DNA from: Costus lasius
Taxonomy: Eukaryota > Streptophyta > Magnoliopsida > Zingiberales > Costaceae
Reading direction: 5' to 3'
NCBI GenBank assembly: GCA_027563935.2
Contig: CM050447.1
Coordinates: forward strand, 83,685,461-83,749,460
DNA: 64,000 nucleotides
Position numbers and translations under genes: made by a program. The number at the start of each line of letters is the position of its first letter. Positions within the stretch are counted from its first letter, which is position 1. Shown here piece by piece: positions 47,500 to 60,204 of this stretch. The notes under the pieces are model-generated. The model made no database searches. It saw only the letters and a program-made list of their open reading frames with translations, and was not told where the DNA came from.

Positions 47500-48717
47500 A
47501 AATAAAATTGATGCCATCGGTTTTTTCTAAAATTTTATTTCTGTTTGGATCACATGTAGTACATGTTTAACATGTTGCATTGAGTATATTGAGTGTTTAT
47601 TTAATCTTATGTGGGCTGCCCTATTTTGTATGCTGTGCTAGGGCCTGCGTGCCTGGAAAGAATTTATTGGTGTGATCTGCGAATCACATTTAATTTATTA
47701 AAATGTATAATTGACCTGCGTGTCAAACCATGTCTAGATAGTTTAAAATGTAATTTGATCAGACATGAGCACACAGCACATTTGGCAGAAGCGCTTGCAG
47801 CAATTGGCTTCACTAGGTGGGTGGTCTAGAGGTTGACTCTAGAACAGGCCCATTCTATCTTGTGGGCGCATTTGGGCTGCAGATGGCGTTTGGGCCCGGG
47901 CTGGGCCAGATGAGGTACAAGAGTCCCATAAAGAGCTCAAGTAAAGACTTTTGTTAAACTAGGGTTTTACTTAAGTTTTATGGGCGTTTACCACATAAGA
48001 TAATGGTGCTTTCATTTACTATTTTAAGTAATATTAGCACATGCATGTTTTATTCTTCAGCTATCACTATAGAATTTGCATGATAGTAAGAAGATAAAAG
48101 ACCGTTAAAATCCAACGTAAATATCAAGCTATCGATTGCCTTCTGACGCGAAACCTCACTGTTCTGACTATCGTTGGGGCCGTGTTGTACCCACTCAGTG
48201 GGCACGCCCAGCTATTTTCAGACGGTGCGCGATTACACCTACATGCTACAGAGAAGGGATTTATCGCTTCTCATTGCTCAGCATAGCACGTGGTGGTCCA
48301 GGAAGTAGGTCAGGTCAGCTTGACCATATAGGCTACAAGTTGAGCATATGATAGCTATATGGAGGCAGCCATCTGAGGAATCAGAAACTGTGTTGTACCA
48401 ACTCAGTTGGCACAGTCTTCTGGATTGCCTAGATGAAGGGGAATCGCATGGGTTGGCGATTGGCATGGATTGCCTACCAGTGATTAGTGCTTGAACTCTC
48501 TGTGCATCTTATCTCGCCTGAGCGGGACGCGGAGATCAAATATGAAATCTGGATCCCATCTCACTAAAAGAGTTTTACTCTTTCGGGCTGTTTTATTGGA
48601 TTTTCAGTCAGATAAAATAGTGAGAAAAGAATCACTCTTAAGTCCTGGAATGATTCTAACATGGATATTGACCTTGTTGTTCTTGCTATGTTGTAGATTC
48701 CTGCAGCAACGAACACC
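47500..48717 (+). other. Ang6 leader, second part
   Basis: It continues the Ang6 leader after Ang7. It contains hairpin 1 (CCCACTCAGTGGG core near 48190) and hairpin 2 (CCAACTCAGTTGG core near 48400), a tRNA-like hairpin TCTAGAG-GTTGA-CTCTAGA at about 47825-47843, and an acceptor-like TATGTTGTAG before gag. No gene. Confidence 0.8.
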
Positions 48718-48852
48718 ACAGGGCTCAACTTGCGATCCATATTGGAAAAGGAGAAGTTTGCTGGGCCAAACTTCTCAGACTGGTACAGACAGCTGAAGAT
48801 TATCCTCAAAGCTGAGAGGAAGCTGTACTCCTTGAGTCGGCAATGCCGGCTC
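48718..48852 (+). pseudogene. Ang6 gag, first codons only
   Basis: It reads RSILEKEKFAGPNFSDWYRQ and further, homologous to the Gag start. The ATG of the other copies is ACA here (48718-48720), and a one-base loss near 48826 breaks the frame. Ang8 interrupts it at 48853. Confidence 0.85.
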
Positions 48853-50549
48853 TGTTGGGGTATGCCATTAAGGCTAATGTTTGAGGCCTTGGGATTCTAT
48901 TCAGTATCATGTATATAAACTCTTATGTTTATAAAGGCAATGGTTGTTATTCAGTATGTTACATTGTCTGCTGCAATAAGTGTACTTCTGAATAATGTCT
49001 CAATGCTGTTCAGCTAGGCTGACAGGCTGTAATGTCCTTAGTCGAGATATCTTGGTGAACATGAGACAGCCTTGATATGATTGAGACTAATATGTGTTCT
49101 AATCTTATAGGTTGCTTCGAGCATGGAATAAGATGTAGACTCATGGGTACATTGGATGTACTGGACAGACCCTACTAGGATATTCAATTGCTTGTCACAA
49201 TGTGAATAATCCTTGTTTGCATCAAGTGGCACATGTCCTCTGACTTGAGATCACTTGTGTTTCTAAATGATGATTGTCATTGTTTTGAGGTAGTTCAATA
49301 TCATTTGAAACATAATGGTTATAGACTATCTTGGATAATGATCATGAGTCAGGTTAGGACACTAGTGATAGATATAGGATTGCCGTCTCCTTGATTGGAG
49401 TGTGATGTTCTAAAGGGGGCCCCCCTGAATGAGATGATTGAGAAAGTGTATGGCCATACCCAGGTGACTATGTTCATCTGGTATAATCATGCTCATCATA
49501 TTGGAGTTACAGGCTTGACATGCTTGTCCAATAAGAACATCCAGTGGCAAAGGAAACATGTATGCCTAGTGAAGTGGATTCACACTTGTGCTGTGGTTTG
49601 GGTGTAGTCTTGGAAGACTATTTCCTTTATATCGGGAGACAGTGATGTGTTGCTAGATACCCCTCACTGATTGTGATAACGTAAGTTATCGTTACCGACA
49701 TTTAAAGGAAACCCTCAGGGTCGCACAATTTGATGATATGGCTTACTTAAGTCAGATCGTGTGGACTGAATTGTTAGGGTTCAGTTTAAAGGGATTTAGT
49801 CTCTGATTGTAAGTGAGATCTGGTCTGATCATGTTTGATTGATTAGGGCTTTAGATCGGTAAGCTTCGATCGAGAGAGTTGATGCTAGATCGGTGAGATC
49901 ATGAGCATCAAGAGATGAACGGTTAGATCTGGAACCTTAGGGTTTACTATGGTCTAGACCAAATGGCTTGGGCTAATTTGATTTGGTTTTTTGGACCAAA
50001 GTCTATTGGATCGATTGAGCTTGAACCGGTTCACATGTGTGAACGCTTGGTTCAATGCTTAAGCGTTTTTGGTTGGCAAGAGCGCATGGCTTAATGATAT
50101 TCCATTTTTGGAATGTGATGAATGCCGATTCCTCTCAACGCCAAAACGCCAATACGTTCCACTCTTCTCATGTGGCTTGCTTGCACTCTCGTGTGAAGGG
50201 GAAGACGTGAAGCAACGAGAAGATTTTCGTCCAAGGAGAGGCTTACTCTCGCATCTCAAACTTCCTACACACAAAGGACCCCTTGAAGCTTTGCTAGCAC
50301 AAAGACGACAAGGAGAAGCCATTCCTCATCTTGTGTGCGTCACTTGTGGAGAAGCTCTCTTTTGATCTTTGCTTCCAAGCCGACATCCAATCTAATGGCG
50401 TTGGTATGATCCCTTTGAGATCTTTTTGTTTATACAAGTTAATCATATGAACTACATGCGATCTTGATGATGAATTCCCTAGAAATATTACATGTGCCCC
50501 CCTTATTAGGGTTTCATCTTCTTGCGCTCCCCCTTGAAGGGGACTTTCA
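48853..50549 (+). repeat. Ang8 5' LTR (1697 bp)
   Basis: It runs TGTTGGGGTATGCCA...GGGGACTTTCA. It is inserted in Ang6 gag (left flank GGCTC). No matching 3' LTR follows in the window. Confidence 0.9.
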
Positions 50550-50551
50550 AT

Positions 50552-50563
50552 TGGTATTAGAGC
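50552..50563 (+). other. Ang8 primer binding site
   Basis: TGGTATTAGAGC, the same variant as Ang6. Confidence 0.8.
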
Positions 50564-52183
50564 TTAGGTTCTTGTAGAATCATATGATTGCTTGATGATT
50601 TGTGATCCTTCTTTGTGGTTGATAAGTAGATCTAGTAGGAAGCATTTTGCGCATCTACATGTTAACTAGTGAAAATACATGATGTATGTTTTACTCCTTT
50701 GCGCATGTATGATGTATGGTGGCGCATATTGATAGTTGTAGTTTTTTTCTTAACATACTTTATCACTTGCGCGCCTCACTAGATCTAAGTGGCGCCTACT
50801 ATAAACCCTTAGACACACACATGAGTTAGGCCCGGGGTCACACCCGCTTGCCGAAACTCATGAGGGTTGTTCAGCCCTTTGCGCATGCATGGTTGACCAT
50901 TAGGTCAACTCAAGTCAGTTAGGACTTGGTGCATGCAAGGGCAGTGGATCTGACTAGATGGATGAGTGGATCCCTATCAATGGACCGTTGTAAGGTTGTA
51001 GGGCACATAAGAAAATTAAAATTGATGCCAATGGGTTTTCAAAAATTTTATTTTCTTGTTAAATGGATCACATGTTGAGTGGATGCCATGATATATGTTT
51101 ATTTCATCTTATGTGGGTTGCCCTTTTTCATGTGTGCTGTGCTGGGGCCTGTGAGCCTGGATTAAAATTGTAAATTAATTTTTATTGTGATCTGCGCATC
51201 ACATTTTAATTAATTTATTGTATAATTGACCTGCGTGTCAAACTTGTCTAGATAGATTAAAATGTACTTTTAATCTGACAAGAGCTCAAAGCACACATAG
51301 CAAGGCGCATGCAGCAGTAACTTGACCAGGTGGGCACACCTGAGCTGCAGAGGGCGCTTGGGCCCTGGTCTGGGCCAGGAGAGAGGCAAAAGACCCAAGA
51401 AACATGTGAAGACTTAAGATAACTTAAGGTCTTACCTAGGCTTTATGGGCGTTTACCACATAAGATCATCATGCTTTCTTTTATTGTTTAAATAAGTAGA
51501 CTTGCATGATTTATTTATCTTCTGCTATCACCATAGGGTTTGCATGATAGTTAAGAAGATAAAAGACCGTTAAAATCCAACGCTAAAATATCAAGCTCGA
51601 TAGCCTTCTGACGCGAAACCTCACTGTTCTGACTATCGTTGGAGCCGTGTTGTACCCACTCAGTGGGCACGTCCATCTATCTTCAGACGGTGTGTGATTT
51701 CACCTGCGTGTTACAGAGAAGGGATTTATCGCTTCTCGTTGCTCAGCATAGCACGTGGTGGTCCAGGGAGTAGGTCAGGTCAGCTTGACCATGTAGGCTA
51801 CATATGTGGCGCATATGGTAGCACATGGAGGCAGCCATCTGCGGGATCAGAGACTGTGTTGTACCAACTCAGTTGGCACAGTCGGCTGGATTGCCCAGAT
51901 GAAGGGGAATCGCACGGGTTGGCGATTGGCGGGACAGCCTACCAGAAATTAGTGCTTGTACTCTCTGTGCATCTTATCTCGCCTGAGCGGGACGCGGAGA
52001 CCAAGTATGAAATCTGGATCCCATCTCACTAAAAGAGTGTTACTCTTTCGGACTGTTTAATGGATTTTTCAGTCAGATAAAATAGTGAGAAAAGAATCTT
52101 TCTTAAGTCCTGGATTGATTCTAAACATTGATACTGACCTTGCTGTTCTTGCATTGTTGTAGATTCCTGCAGCAACGAACACC
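50564..52183 (+). other. Ang8 leader
   Basis: Non-coding. A deletion near 50813 joins CCCTTAGACA to CACACATGAGTTAGGCC and removes the palindrome GTCTGATCAGAC region kept in other copies. Both leader hairpins are present (cores near 51655 and 51868), as are TACTGAC and the acceptor-like TTGTTGTAG before gag. Confidence 0.75.
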
Positions 52184-52857
52184 ATGAGCTTCAATGTGCG
52201 ATCCCTACTGGAAAGGGAGAAGTTTGCTGGGCCAAACTTCTCAGACTGGTACGGACACCTTAAGATTGTTCTTAAGGCTGAGAGGAAACTGTATGTCCTC
52301 GAGACGGCTATACCGCCTCAACCCGCTGCGAACGCCGCAAGGGCGGTTCGCGATGCCTATGAAAAGCATGTCAATGATAGCATTGATGTTGCTTGCCTGA
52401 TGCTAGCATCTATGACGCCACCGCTGCAGCGTCAGCATGAGGATATGTCTGCTATAGAAATTATAGCAAACCTCAAGATGCTGTATGCTGCACAGGCGAG
52501 GACTGAACGCTATAATCTGACCAAGCTTTTCTTTCAGAGCAAACTGGCTGAAGGGAGTCCAGTGGGAGCTCATGTGCTCAAGATGATTGGGCACAAAGAG
52601 GCTCTTGAGAAACTGGGGCATACCATCAATCAGGAGCTTGCTGTCGACATTATTCTGCAGTCTCTCCCGGCCTCCTTCGATGCGTTCATTATTAATTTTA
52701 ATATGAACAAGATCGACTGTACTCCGGCAGAGTTGCTGAATATGCTCTTGACTGCGGAGGAGACTCTGAAGGGAAAGCCTTCAACCTCTGTCTTGATGTT
52801 CCCTTCCAGGAACAAGAAGAAGGGGAAGAAGGGCAAGGCCCCTGTCAAGAACTACAG
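52184..52857 (+). pseudogene. Ang8 gag, interrupted by a solo LTR
   Basis: It starts at the conserved ATG (MSFNVRSLLEREKFAG) and reads without error to the basic region KKKGKKGKAPVKNYS, where the solo LTR is inserted. The final TACAG (52853-52857) is the target duplication. The next codons, including the CCHC knuckle, continue at 54551. Confidence 0.9.
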
Positions 52858-54545
52858 TGAAGAGTCCCCTTCGAGGGGGAGCGCAAGCAGATGAAAAACC
52901 CTAATTCAGGGGGCGCATGCATTTTGCTAGGGTTTCATCAAGACAATCGCTTATATGCTCATATAATCAACTTAGATCTATTGATTGGATCAAGAAGGAG
53001 ATTCATACCAACGCCATTGCCTTGGAGGTCGGCTTGGAAGAAGAGAGCAACTTAGATCTCCTCCAAAAGTTCACACACAAGATGAAGAGCGCTTACTTCC
53101 TTGGCGTCCCTTGTGCTAGCAAGGCACCCAAGCTTTCTTGTCGAATGGAAGGGGATGATGAGAGATCAAGCTTGGCCGAGAGCTCCACACCTTCGTCCAC
53201 CACTTCTTTCACACGCAAAAATTGCAAGAAGCCAAGTGAAGTTCGATCAGCCCCCATTTACCACATGGAGGCGTTTTGGTTTTCAACATAGAAAACCGCC
53301 ATCCACAAATGGTAAGTGTTTATGGCTCATGCGTTCACTCCAAGTGAATGCTCGAAACTTCTTACTAATTGAACCACACGTTCACATAGTGAACTGGTTC
53401 TATTAGATTTGGTTCAAGATCTCAATTAAGCCAAGCCACTTGGTCTAGACCACATTGAACCCAAAGGCTCAAGATCTAACCGTTCATCTCCTGATGCCCC
53501 TGATCTCACCGATCTAGCATCATCTCTCTCGATCGAAGCTTACCGATCTCAAGCCCTAATCAATCAAACATGATCAGACCAGATCTCACTTACAATCAGA
53601 GATTAAATCCCCTTTAAACTGAACCCAAAGAATTCAGTCCACACGATCTGACTCAAGTAAGCCATATCATCAAATTGTGCGACCCTGAGGGTTTCCTTTA
53701 AATGTCGGTAACGATAACTCACGTTATCACGATCAGTGAGGGGTATCTAGCAACACATCACTGTCTCCCGATATAAAGGAAAGAGTCTTCCAAGACTACA
53801 CCCAAACCACAGCACAAGTGTGAATCTATTCACAAGGCATACATATTTCCTTTGCCACTGGATGTTCTTATTGGACAAGCGTGTCAAGCCTGTAGCTCCA
53901 ATATGATGAGCATGATTAGACCAGATGAACATAGTCACCTGGGTATGGCCATACACTTTCTCAATCATCTCATTTAAGGGGGCCCCTTTAGAACATCACA
54001 CTCCAATTAAGGAGACGGCAATCCTATATCTATCACTAGTGTCCTAACCTGATTCATGCTCACCATCCAAGATAGTCTATAATCATTGTGTTTCAAATGA
54101 TATTGAACTACCTCAAAACAATGACAATCATCATTTAGAAACACAAGTGATCTCAAGTCTGAGGACATGTGCCACTTGTTGCAATCAAGGATCATTCACA
54201 TTGTGACAAGCAATTGAATATCCTAATAGGGTCTGTCCAGTACATCCAATGTACCCATGAGTCTACATCTTATTCCATGCTCGTAGCATCCTATAAGATT
54301 AGAACACATATTAGTCTCAATCATATCAAGGCTGTCTCAAGTTCACCAAGATATCTCGACTAAGGACATATAGCATGTCAGCCTAGCTGAACAGCTCTAA
54401 GACATTATTCAGAAGTACACTTATTACAGCAGACAAGGTAACAACCTGAATAATAACCATGCCTTTATAAACATAAGAGTTTATTACATGATACTGTTAC
54501 AATCCCAAAGGCCTCAAACATTAGCCTTAAGGGCATACCCCAACA
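52858..54545 (-). mobile_element. Solo Angela LTR (1688 bp) in Ang8 gag
   Basis: On the minus strand it starts TGTTGGGGTATGCCC at 54545 and ends GGGGACTCTTCA at 52858. The target duplication TACAG lies at 52853-52857 and 54546-54550. Removing the LTR and one TACAG (1693 bases) restores the gag frame. Confidence 0.95.
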
Positions 54546-54550
54546 TACAG

Positions 54551-57500
54551 CAAGGCTCTGAAACAAAAGGTGAAGCGGTCGAAGGACAACAGATGTTTCC
54601 ACTGTGGCCAGCTGGGTCACTGGAAAAAGGACTGTAAAGCGCTCCAAGGAGACAAGAAGGGAAGCACTGCTTCTGGCTCAGGTATATTTGTGACTGAGGT
54701 CATGATATCTTCTTCTTCTATTTCATGGGTGTTGGACACTGCATGTGGAGTTCACATTTGTTCAAATGTACAGGAACTCAAGAGAAGAAGGCAGGTGGGA
54801 CAGCATGAGGTGGACCTACGAGTTGGAAACGGGGCACGAGTTGCTGCTGTTGCTGTAGGAGAATATTACATCTCTTTACCATCTGGATTTGTATTAGAAC
54901 TTGACAATTGTTATTTTGTACCAAGCATAACAAAGAATATTATCTCTATTCCTACTCTTGTCAAGAAAGGTTTTTCATTTGAATGCAAAACTTCACAGTG
55001 TTGTATTTCATATGATAATATTATTTATGCAACTGGGTCGATTAATAATGGGTTATACATGTTGGACATGGAATGTTCTGTACAACAAATTGATAATAAG
55101 AAAGCCAAGTATGCTGATAACAGCACCTTGTTATGGCATAGTCGTCTAGGCCATATTAACAAGAAGCGCATTAAGCGGTTGCATGACCATGGACTGCTGG
55201 GATCATTCTCCTGTGAGAAGCTTGATACATGCAAAGCTTGTTTAATGGGCAAGCTGACGAAGACTCCTTTTTCTAATAAAGGTGAAAGGGCTCCAGGTTT
55301 ACTTGACCTTATTCACAGTGATGTGTGTGGACCATTTAGTAAACATGCCAGAGGTGGGTATTCATACTTCATTACTTTTACTGATGATTTCAGTAGATAT
55401 GGTTATGTCTATTTAATGAGACATAAGAGTGAATCTTTTGACAAGTTCAAAGAATTCAAAAATGAAGTACAGAATCAGTTAGGCCGAAATATCAAGGCAC
55501 TTCGATCAGATCGAGGTGGAGAATACTTGAGTCGTGAGTTTACTGACTATCTGAAAGAGTGTGGGATCATCTCACAGCTCACTCCGCCAGGAACACCGCA
55601 ATGGAATGGTGTGTCCGAGAGGAGGAATCGAACCTTATTGAATATGATTCGTTCTATGATGAGTCAGGCTACTCTACCTTACTCCTTTTGGGGATTTGCA
55701 CTGGAAACAGCTGCAAAGGTGCTAAACCGAGTGCCATCCAAGGCCGTTTCAAAGACACCATATGAGTTATGGTATGGGAAACAGCCGAGCTTGACATTTA
55801 TCAAAATCTGGGGTTGCGAGGCTTATGTCAAAAAGCTCGCCTCTAGAAAACTAGAGAGCAGATCTGATAAATGTATATTTGTCGGATACCCTAAAGAAAC
55901 TAAGGGTTATTATTTCTACGATCCCAAAGAGAATAAAGTATTTGTTGCTCGAACGGCTATTTTTCTTGAGAAGGAATTTCTTCTGCAAGGGGCCAGTGGG
56001 AGAGAAATAAAGCTGGATGAAATTCCAGAAGAATGACAAAGTAGTCAAGCACAGTTGGATGACCCTGAACCAATAGATCAGGTTAATATTCAACCTGAGG
56101 CTCAGATATCACGGGAACCGCGTAGATCAGGAAGGATTCGTCATGAGCCTGAGCGCTATGACGGAGTCTACATCATTAATGATGAACCCCTCACTTATGC
56201 GGATGCGGTATGTGGACCGAAGTCAGCAAGATGGCTTGAAGCTATGCGAGCCGAGATGGACTCCATGTCAGATAACCAAGTCTGGGATTTGGTTGATCCG
56301 CCTCCGGGAGTAATCCCTATAGGCTGTAAGTGGATCTTCAGAAAGAAGAAAGACATGGATGGTAACGTAGTTACCTATAAGGGCAGGCTAGTTGCGAAAG
56401 GTTTCAAACAAATCTACGGGATATATTATGATGAAACTTTCTCTCCTGTAGCCATGTTCAAGTCCATTCGAATTATTCTCGCGATAGCAGCATATTTTGA
56501 TTATGAGATCTGGCAAATGGATGTGAAAACCACTTTCCTTAACGGAAAATTAGAAGAGGATGTGTACATGACACAACCTGAAGGTTTCATTAACCCATCA
56601 GAACGTCATAAAATATGCAAATTAAGGAAGTCCATTTATGGACTAAAACAAGCATCGAGAAGCTGGAATATTCGTTTTGATGAATCAGTTTCTGAATTTG
56701 GTTTCGTCAAAAATGAAGATGACCCGTGTGTATATAAAAGGTTTAGTGGGAGCGTGATTACTTTCCTAGTCCTCTACGTCGATGATATTTTAATCATTGG
56801 AAACAATATTCCTGAACTGCATGCAGTCAAAGCATGGTTAAGAAAATGTTTCCAGATGAAAGATTTAGGAGAAGCGACCTATATACTAGGTGTGGAGATC
56901 TTTAGAGATAGATCTAATAGGCTTTTCGGGCTATGCCAGAGTACTTACATCGATAAGGTCCTGGAGAGATTCCATTTAGAAAATTCTAAAAGAGGATATC
57001 TTCCAGTCAGACATGGTCTGAATCTTTCAAAAGGCCAGTGTCCTCAAACACAGTCTGAGAAAGATGAGATGGACAATACGCCTTATGCTTCGGCTATTGG
57101 GTCTATCATGTATGCGATGTTGTGTACTCGCCCAGACGTCGCTTACGGGTTAAGCGTACCCAGTCGGTTCCAAGGTAATCCAGGGAAGGCACACTAGATT
57201 GCAGTCAAGAATATTTTAAAATATCTTCGGAGAACCAAAGATATGTTCTTGATTTATGGAGGTCAGGGAGAACTCAGTATTGAAGGATATACTGATGCTT
57301 CGTTCCAATCTGACCAAGACGATTTCCGATCGCAATCAGGCTATGTTTTTAGCTTGAATGGAGGAGCAGTGGTGTGGAAGAGTTTCAAACAATCAATTGT
57401 TGCTGATTCCACAACAGAAGCCGAGTATGTTGCAGCCTCAGAAGCATCAAAGGAGGCAGTATGGATTCGTAAGTTCATTCAGGAACTTGGTGTTGTTCCT

Positions 57501-57758
57501 TCAAGTGCAGATCCATTGGTTATCTTCTGTGATAACACTGGAGCGATTGCACAAGCGAAGGAACCACGGTCACACCAGAAGTCCAAGCACATACAGAGAA
57601 GGTTTCACTTGATCCGTGAAATCATTGATCGAGGAGACATCAAGATCTGCAAGATTCATACAAATGACAATCTAGCTGACCCGCTTACAAAGCCTCTGGC
57701 GCAGCAGAAGCATGAGAAGCACTGTAATAATATGGGTTTGAGATTTCTCAACCATTAG
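54551..57758 (+). pseudogene. Copia pol (Ang8/Ang6 composite), two nonsense codons
   Basis: In frame with 52184-52852 once the solo LTR is discounted. It contains the CCHC knuckle CFHCGQLGHWKKDC, protease LDTACGVHICSN, integrase with HHCC and D-D-E (IHSDVCGPF, RSDRGGEY, NGVSERRN), RT with YVDDIL, and RNase H (YTDASFQSD, TTEAEY, CDNTGAIAQ). TGA at 56034-56036 replaces a Gly codon between integrase and RT; TAG at 57195-57197 replaces Trp before RNase H. From protease on it is more diverged from Ang4 and Ang7 than the gag part is, and it leads into an Ang6-type LTR. I infer that the gag comes from Ang8 and the pol from Ang6. Confidence 0.88.
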
Positions 57759-57778
57759 TTTAAGTGCAAGTGGGAGAT

Positions 57779-59417
57779 TGTTAGGGTATGCCCTTAAGGC
57801 TAATGTTTGAGGCCTTGGGTTATTTTCAGTATCATGTATAAACTATATATATATGTTTTTATAAAGGCAATTGTTGTTATTTAGATTGTTACACTATCTG
57901 CTGTTGTATGTATACTTCTGAGTAATATCTCAATGATGTTAAGCTTAGCTGACATTCAGTGTTGTCCTTAGTCGAGATATCTCGGTGAACATGAGACAGC
58001 CTTGATATGATTGAGACTAATATGTGTTCTAAACTTATAGGATGCTTCCGGCATAGAATAAGATTTAGACACATAGGTGCATTGGATGTACTGGACTGAC
58101 CCTACTTAGGATATTCAATTGTTTGTCACAATGTGAATAATCCTTGTATGCAAGCAAGTGGTATATTCCCTCTGACTTGAGATCACTTGTGTTTCTAAGT
58201 GATGATTGGCATTATCTTGAGGTAGTTCAATATCATTTGAAGGATAATGGTTAAGGATTATCTTGGATAGTGGGCATGAGTCATGTTAGGGCACTTGTGA
58301 TAGATATAGGATTGCCTCTCCTAGTTGGAGTGTGATGTTCTAAAGGGCCCCCCTGGATGAAATGTTTGAGAATGTGTATGGCCATACCCAGACGACTATG
58401 TTCGTCTGATCTAACCATTTTCATCATTTTGGAATCGCAGGCTTGACATGCTTGTCCAATGGGAACATCTAGTGGCAAAGGGAAACATGTATGCCAAGTG
58501 AATTAGATTCACACTTGTGTTGTGGTTTGGGAGTAGTCTTGGAAGACTCTTTCCTTCATAACGGGAGACAGTGATGTGTTGCTAGATACCCCTCTCTGAT
58601 CGTGATAACGTAAGTTATCATTACCGACATTGAAGGAATTTAATGATATAGCTTACTTATGTCAGATCGTGTGAACTGGAGGAATTTAAGCTCTGATTGG
58701 AAGTGAGATCTAGTCTAATCATGTTTAATTGATTAGGGCATATGATCGGTAAGCTTCGATCGGGAGGATTGATGCTTGATCGTAAAGATCAGGGGTTCAA
58801 TGAGATGTGTGGTTAGATCTTGAGCCATATGGTTCAAAGAGATCATAACCAGGGCTGGTTCGACTTGATGCTTGAACCAATTTGAAATTGGATCGGTTCA
58901 TTAGTGAACGCATGGTTCAATTAAGAGGGAAGTTTTCGATGGGTTGAATGGGAGTTAAGGAGGGAGTTACATGTTTGGTTCTTACCATATGTGGTAACCG
59001 AACATTCCTTCTTGGTCTCTCTCTCTCTCACGGTTTCCAGAAGAGCTCTCTTTTTCTTCCTCTTTTCGGCTCTCTCTCGTGTGGATCTTTTTCACGCAAG
59101 GGAAGAACTTCGACCAGCCAAGAGTGCACATCTTCCTCTCCAAGACACGATTAAAGACTCCTTGGTGTCTTTGCTAGCACAAGGAACACAAGGAAGGAAG
59201 TCGACATCATCTTGTGTGTGACATCTTTGGAGAAGAGGCACTCGCCCCTTTCATCTTCCAAGCCGCCTCTTACATCATGGCAATGGTAATACTCTAACTT
59301 GTTCTATACAAGTTTTATAAGGTTGATCATGTGCTCAATCCATGCGATTCTATGATGACCTAGTATTTCCGCTACAACAAGTTTTTGAATGATGCTTGTG
59401 ACCAAGGTTTCCCAACA
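57779..59417 (+). repeat. Ang6 3' LTR (1639 bp)
   Basis: It runs TGTTAGGGTATGCCC...GGTTTCCCAACA, after the purine tract AAGTGGGAGAT. Its inner half matches 36944-37717 closely and it differs from the Ang8 5' LTR. The right flank is AAGTG. Confidence 0.92.
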
Positions 59418-60204
59418 AAGTGGGTGTGTCCCACGAGGTTGGTAAATAGTGCACAACACCACTGATCGATAGATTGATGAGGGCTACGAGTTAGAAGGCT
59501 TATTTCAGACTTGATATTTTATTTGATGGTTTTTGAGGTCTCATCTTCTTTTTTATCTTTTGTCTAACATTATAGGCATGCAATCCTATGGTGATAACAA
59601 CAAGATAAAACAACACAAGCATGCTTTAGCAGATATGGAGAGCACTAAACAAGTGATGTGGTCATAGCCTAATCAACACATTGAACCAATACATGCCAAT
59701 AGGGTTCAATGCTTGACCTAGGTGACAAGCCCCGAAGACTAGACCTAACCTAGCCGCCACTAAGAACTTTGTCTATGCTTGGTTTCAAGGTCCTCCAATC
59801 CAAGGAATAGCTCTCAAACCCTAGAAGCACCTCTATGAAAACCTAGAAGCACTCCATGAGGTTCGGCCAAACCCTCTTTGATGTCGCCACTTTCAAGTTG
59901 CTCCAAGCAAGGTGGATGCGTCAATGCCGCCGCTATCCTTAATCTTCAAATTTACAAAACAAAAGAAAGAGTGGCATGTAGGACTTACACAACTACATCA
60001 CAGGCATACAAGGGGCTTGACTTTGACTACAACATAATGCACAAGCAAGATACCTATCTCATGCTATACTATATGCTCATGAAAAATATAAAATCTGAAT
60101 TTTAATTTTTTATCAAAACATGTTTCTTTTCCTCATATTCTTATCACAAATCTTTTGGTTATTTTTGAGATTAAGTTTCATGACGATTTTATAGAACAAA
60201 TTGG
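59418..60204 (-). other. Remnant of a Copia leader, probably Ang2
   Basis: The part at about 59490-59680, read in the same sense as the Ang4 leader, shares CAATCCTATGGTGATA, AGATAAAA and GATGTGGT...AGCC(C/T)A in the same order but is much diverged. The rest (59680-60204) shows nothing I recognise. It fits the missing 5' side of Ang2, which would place everything from 24116 to 59417 inside Ang2. Confidence 0.5.
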
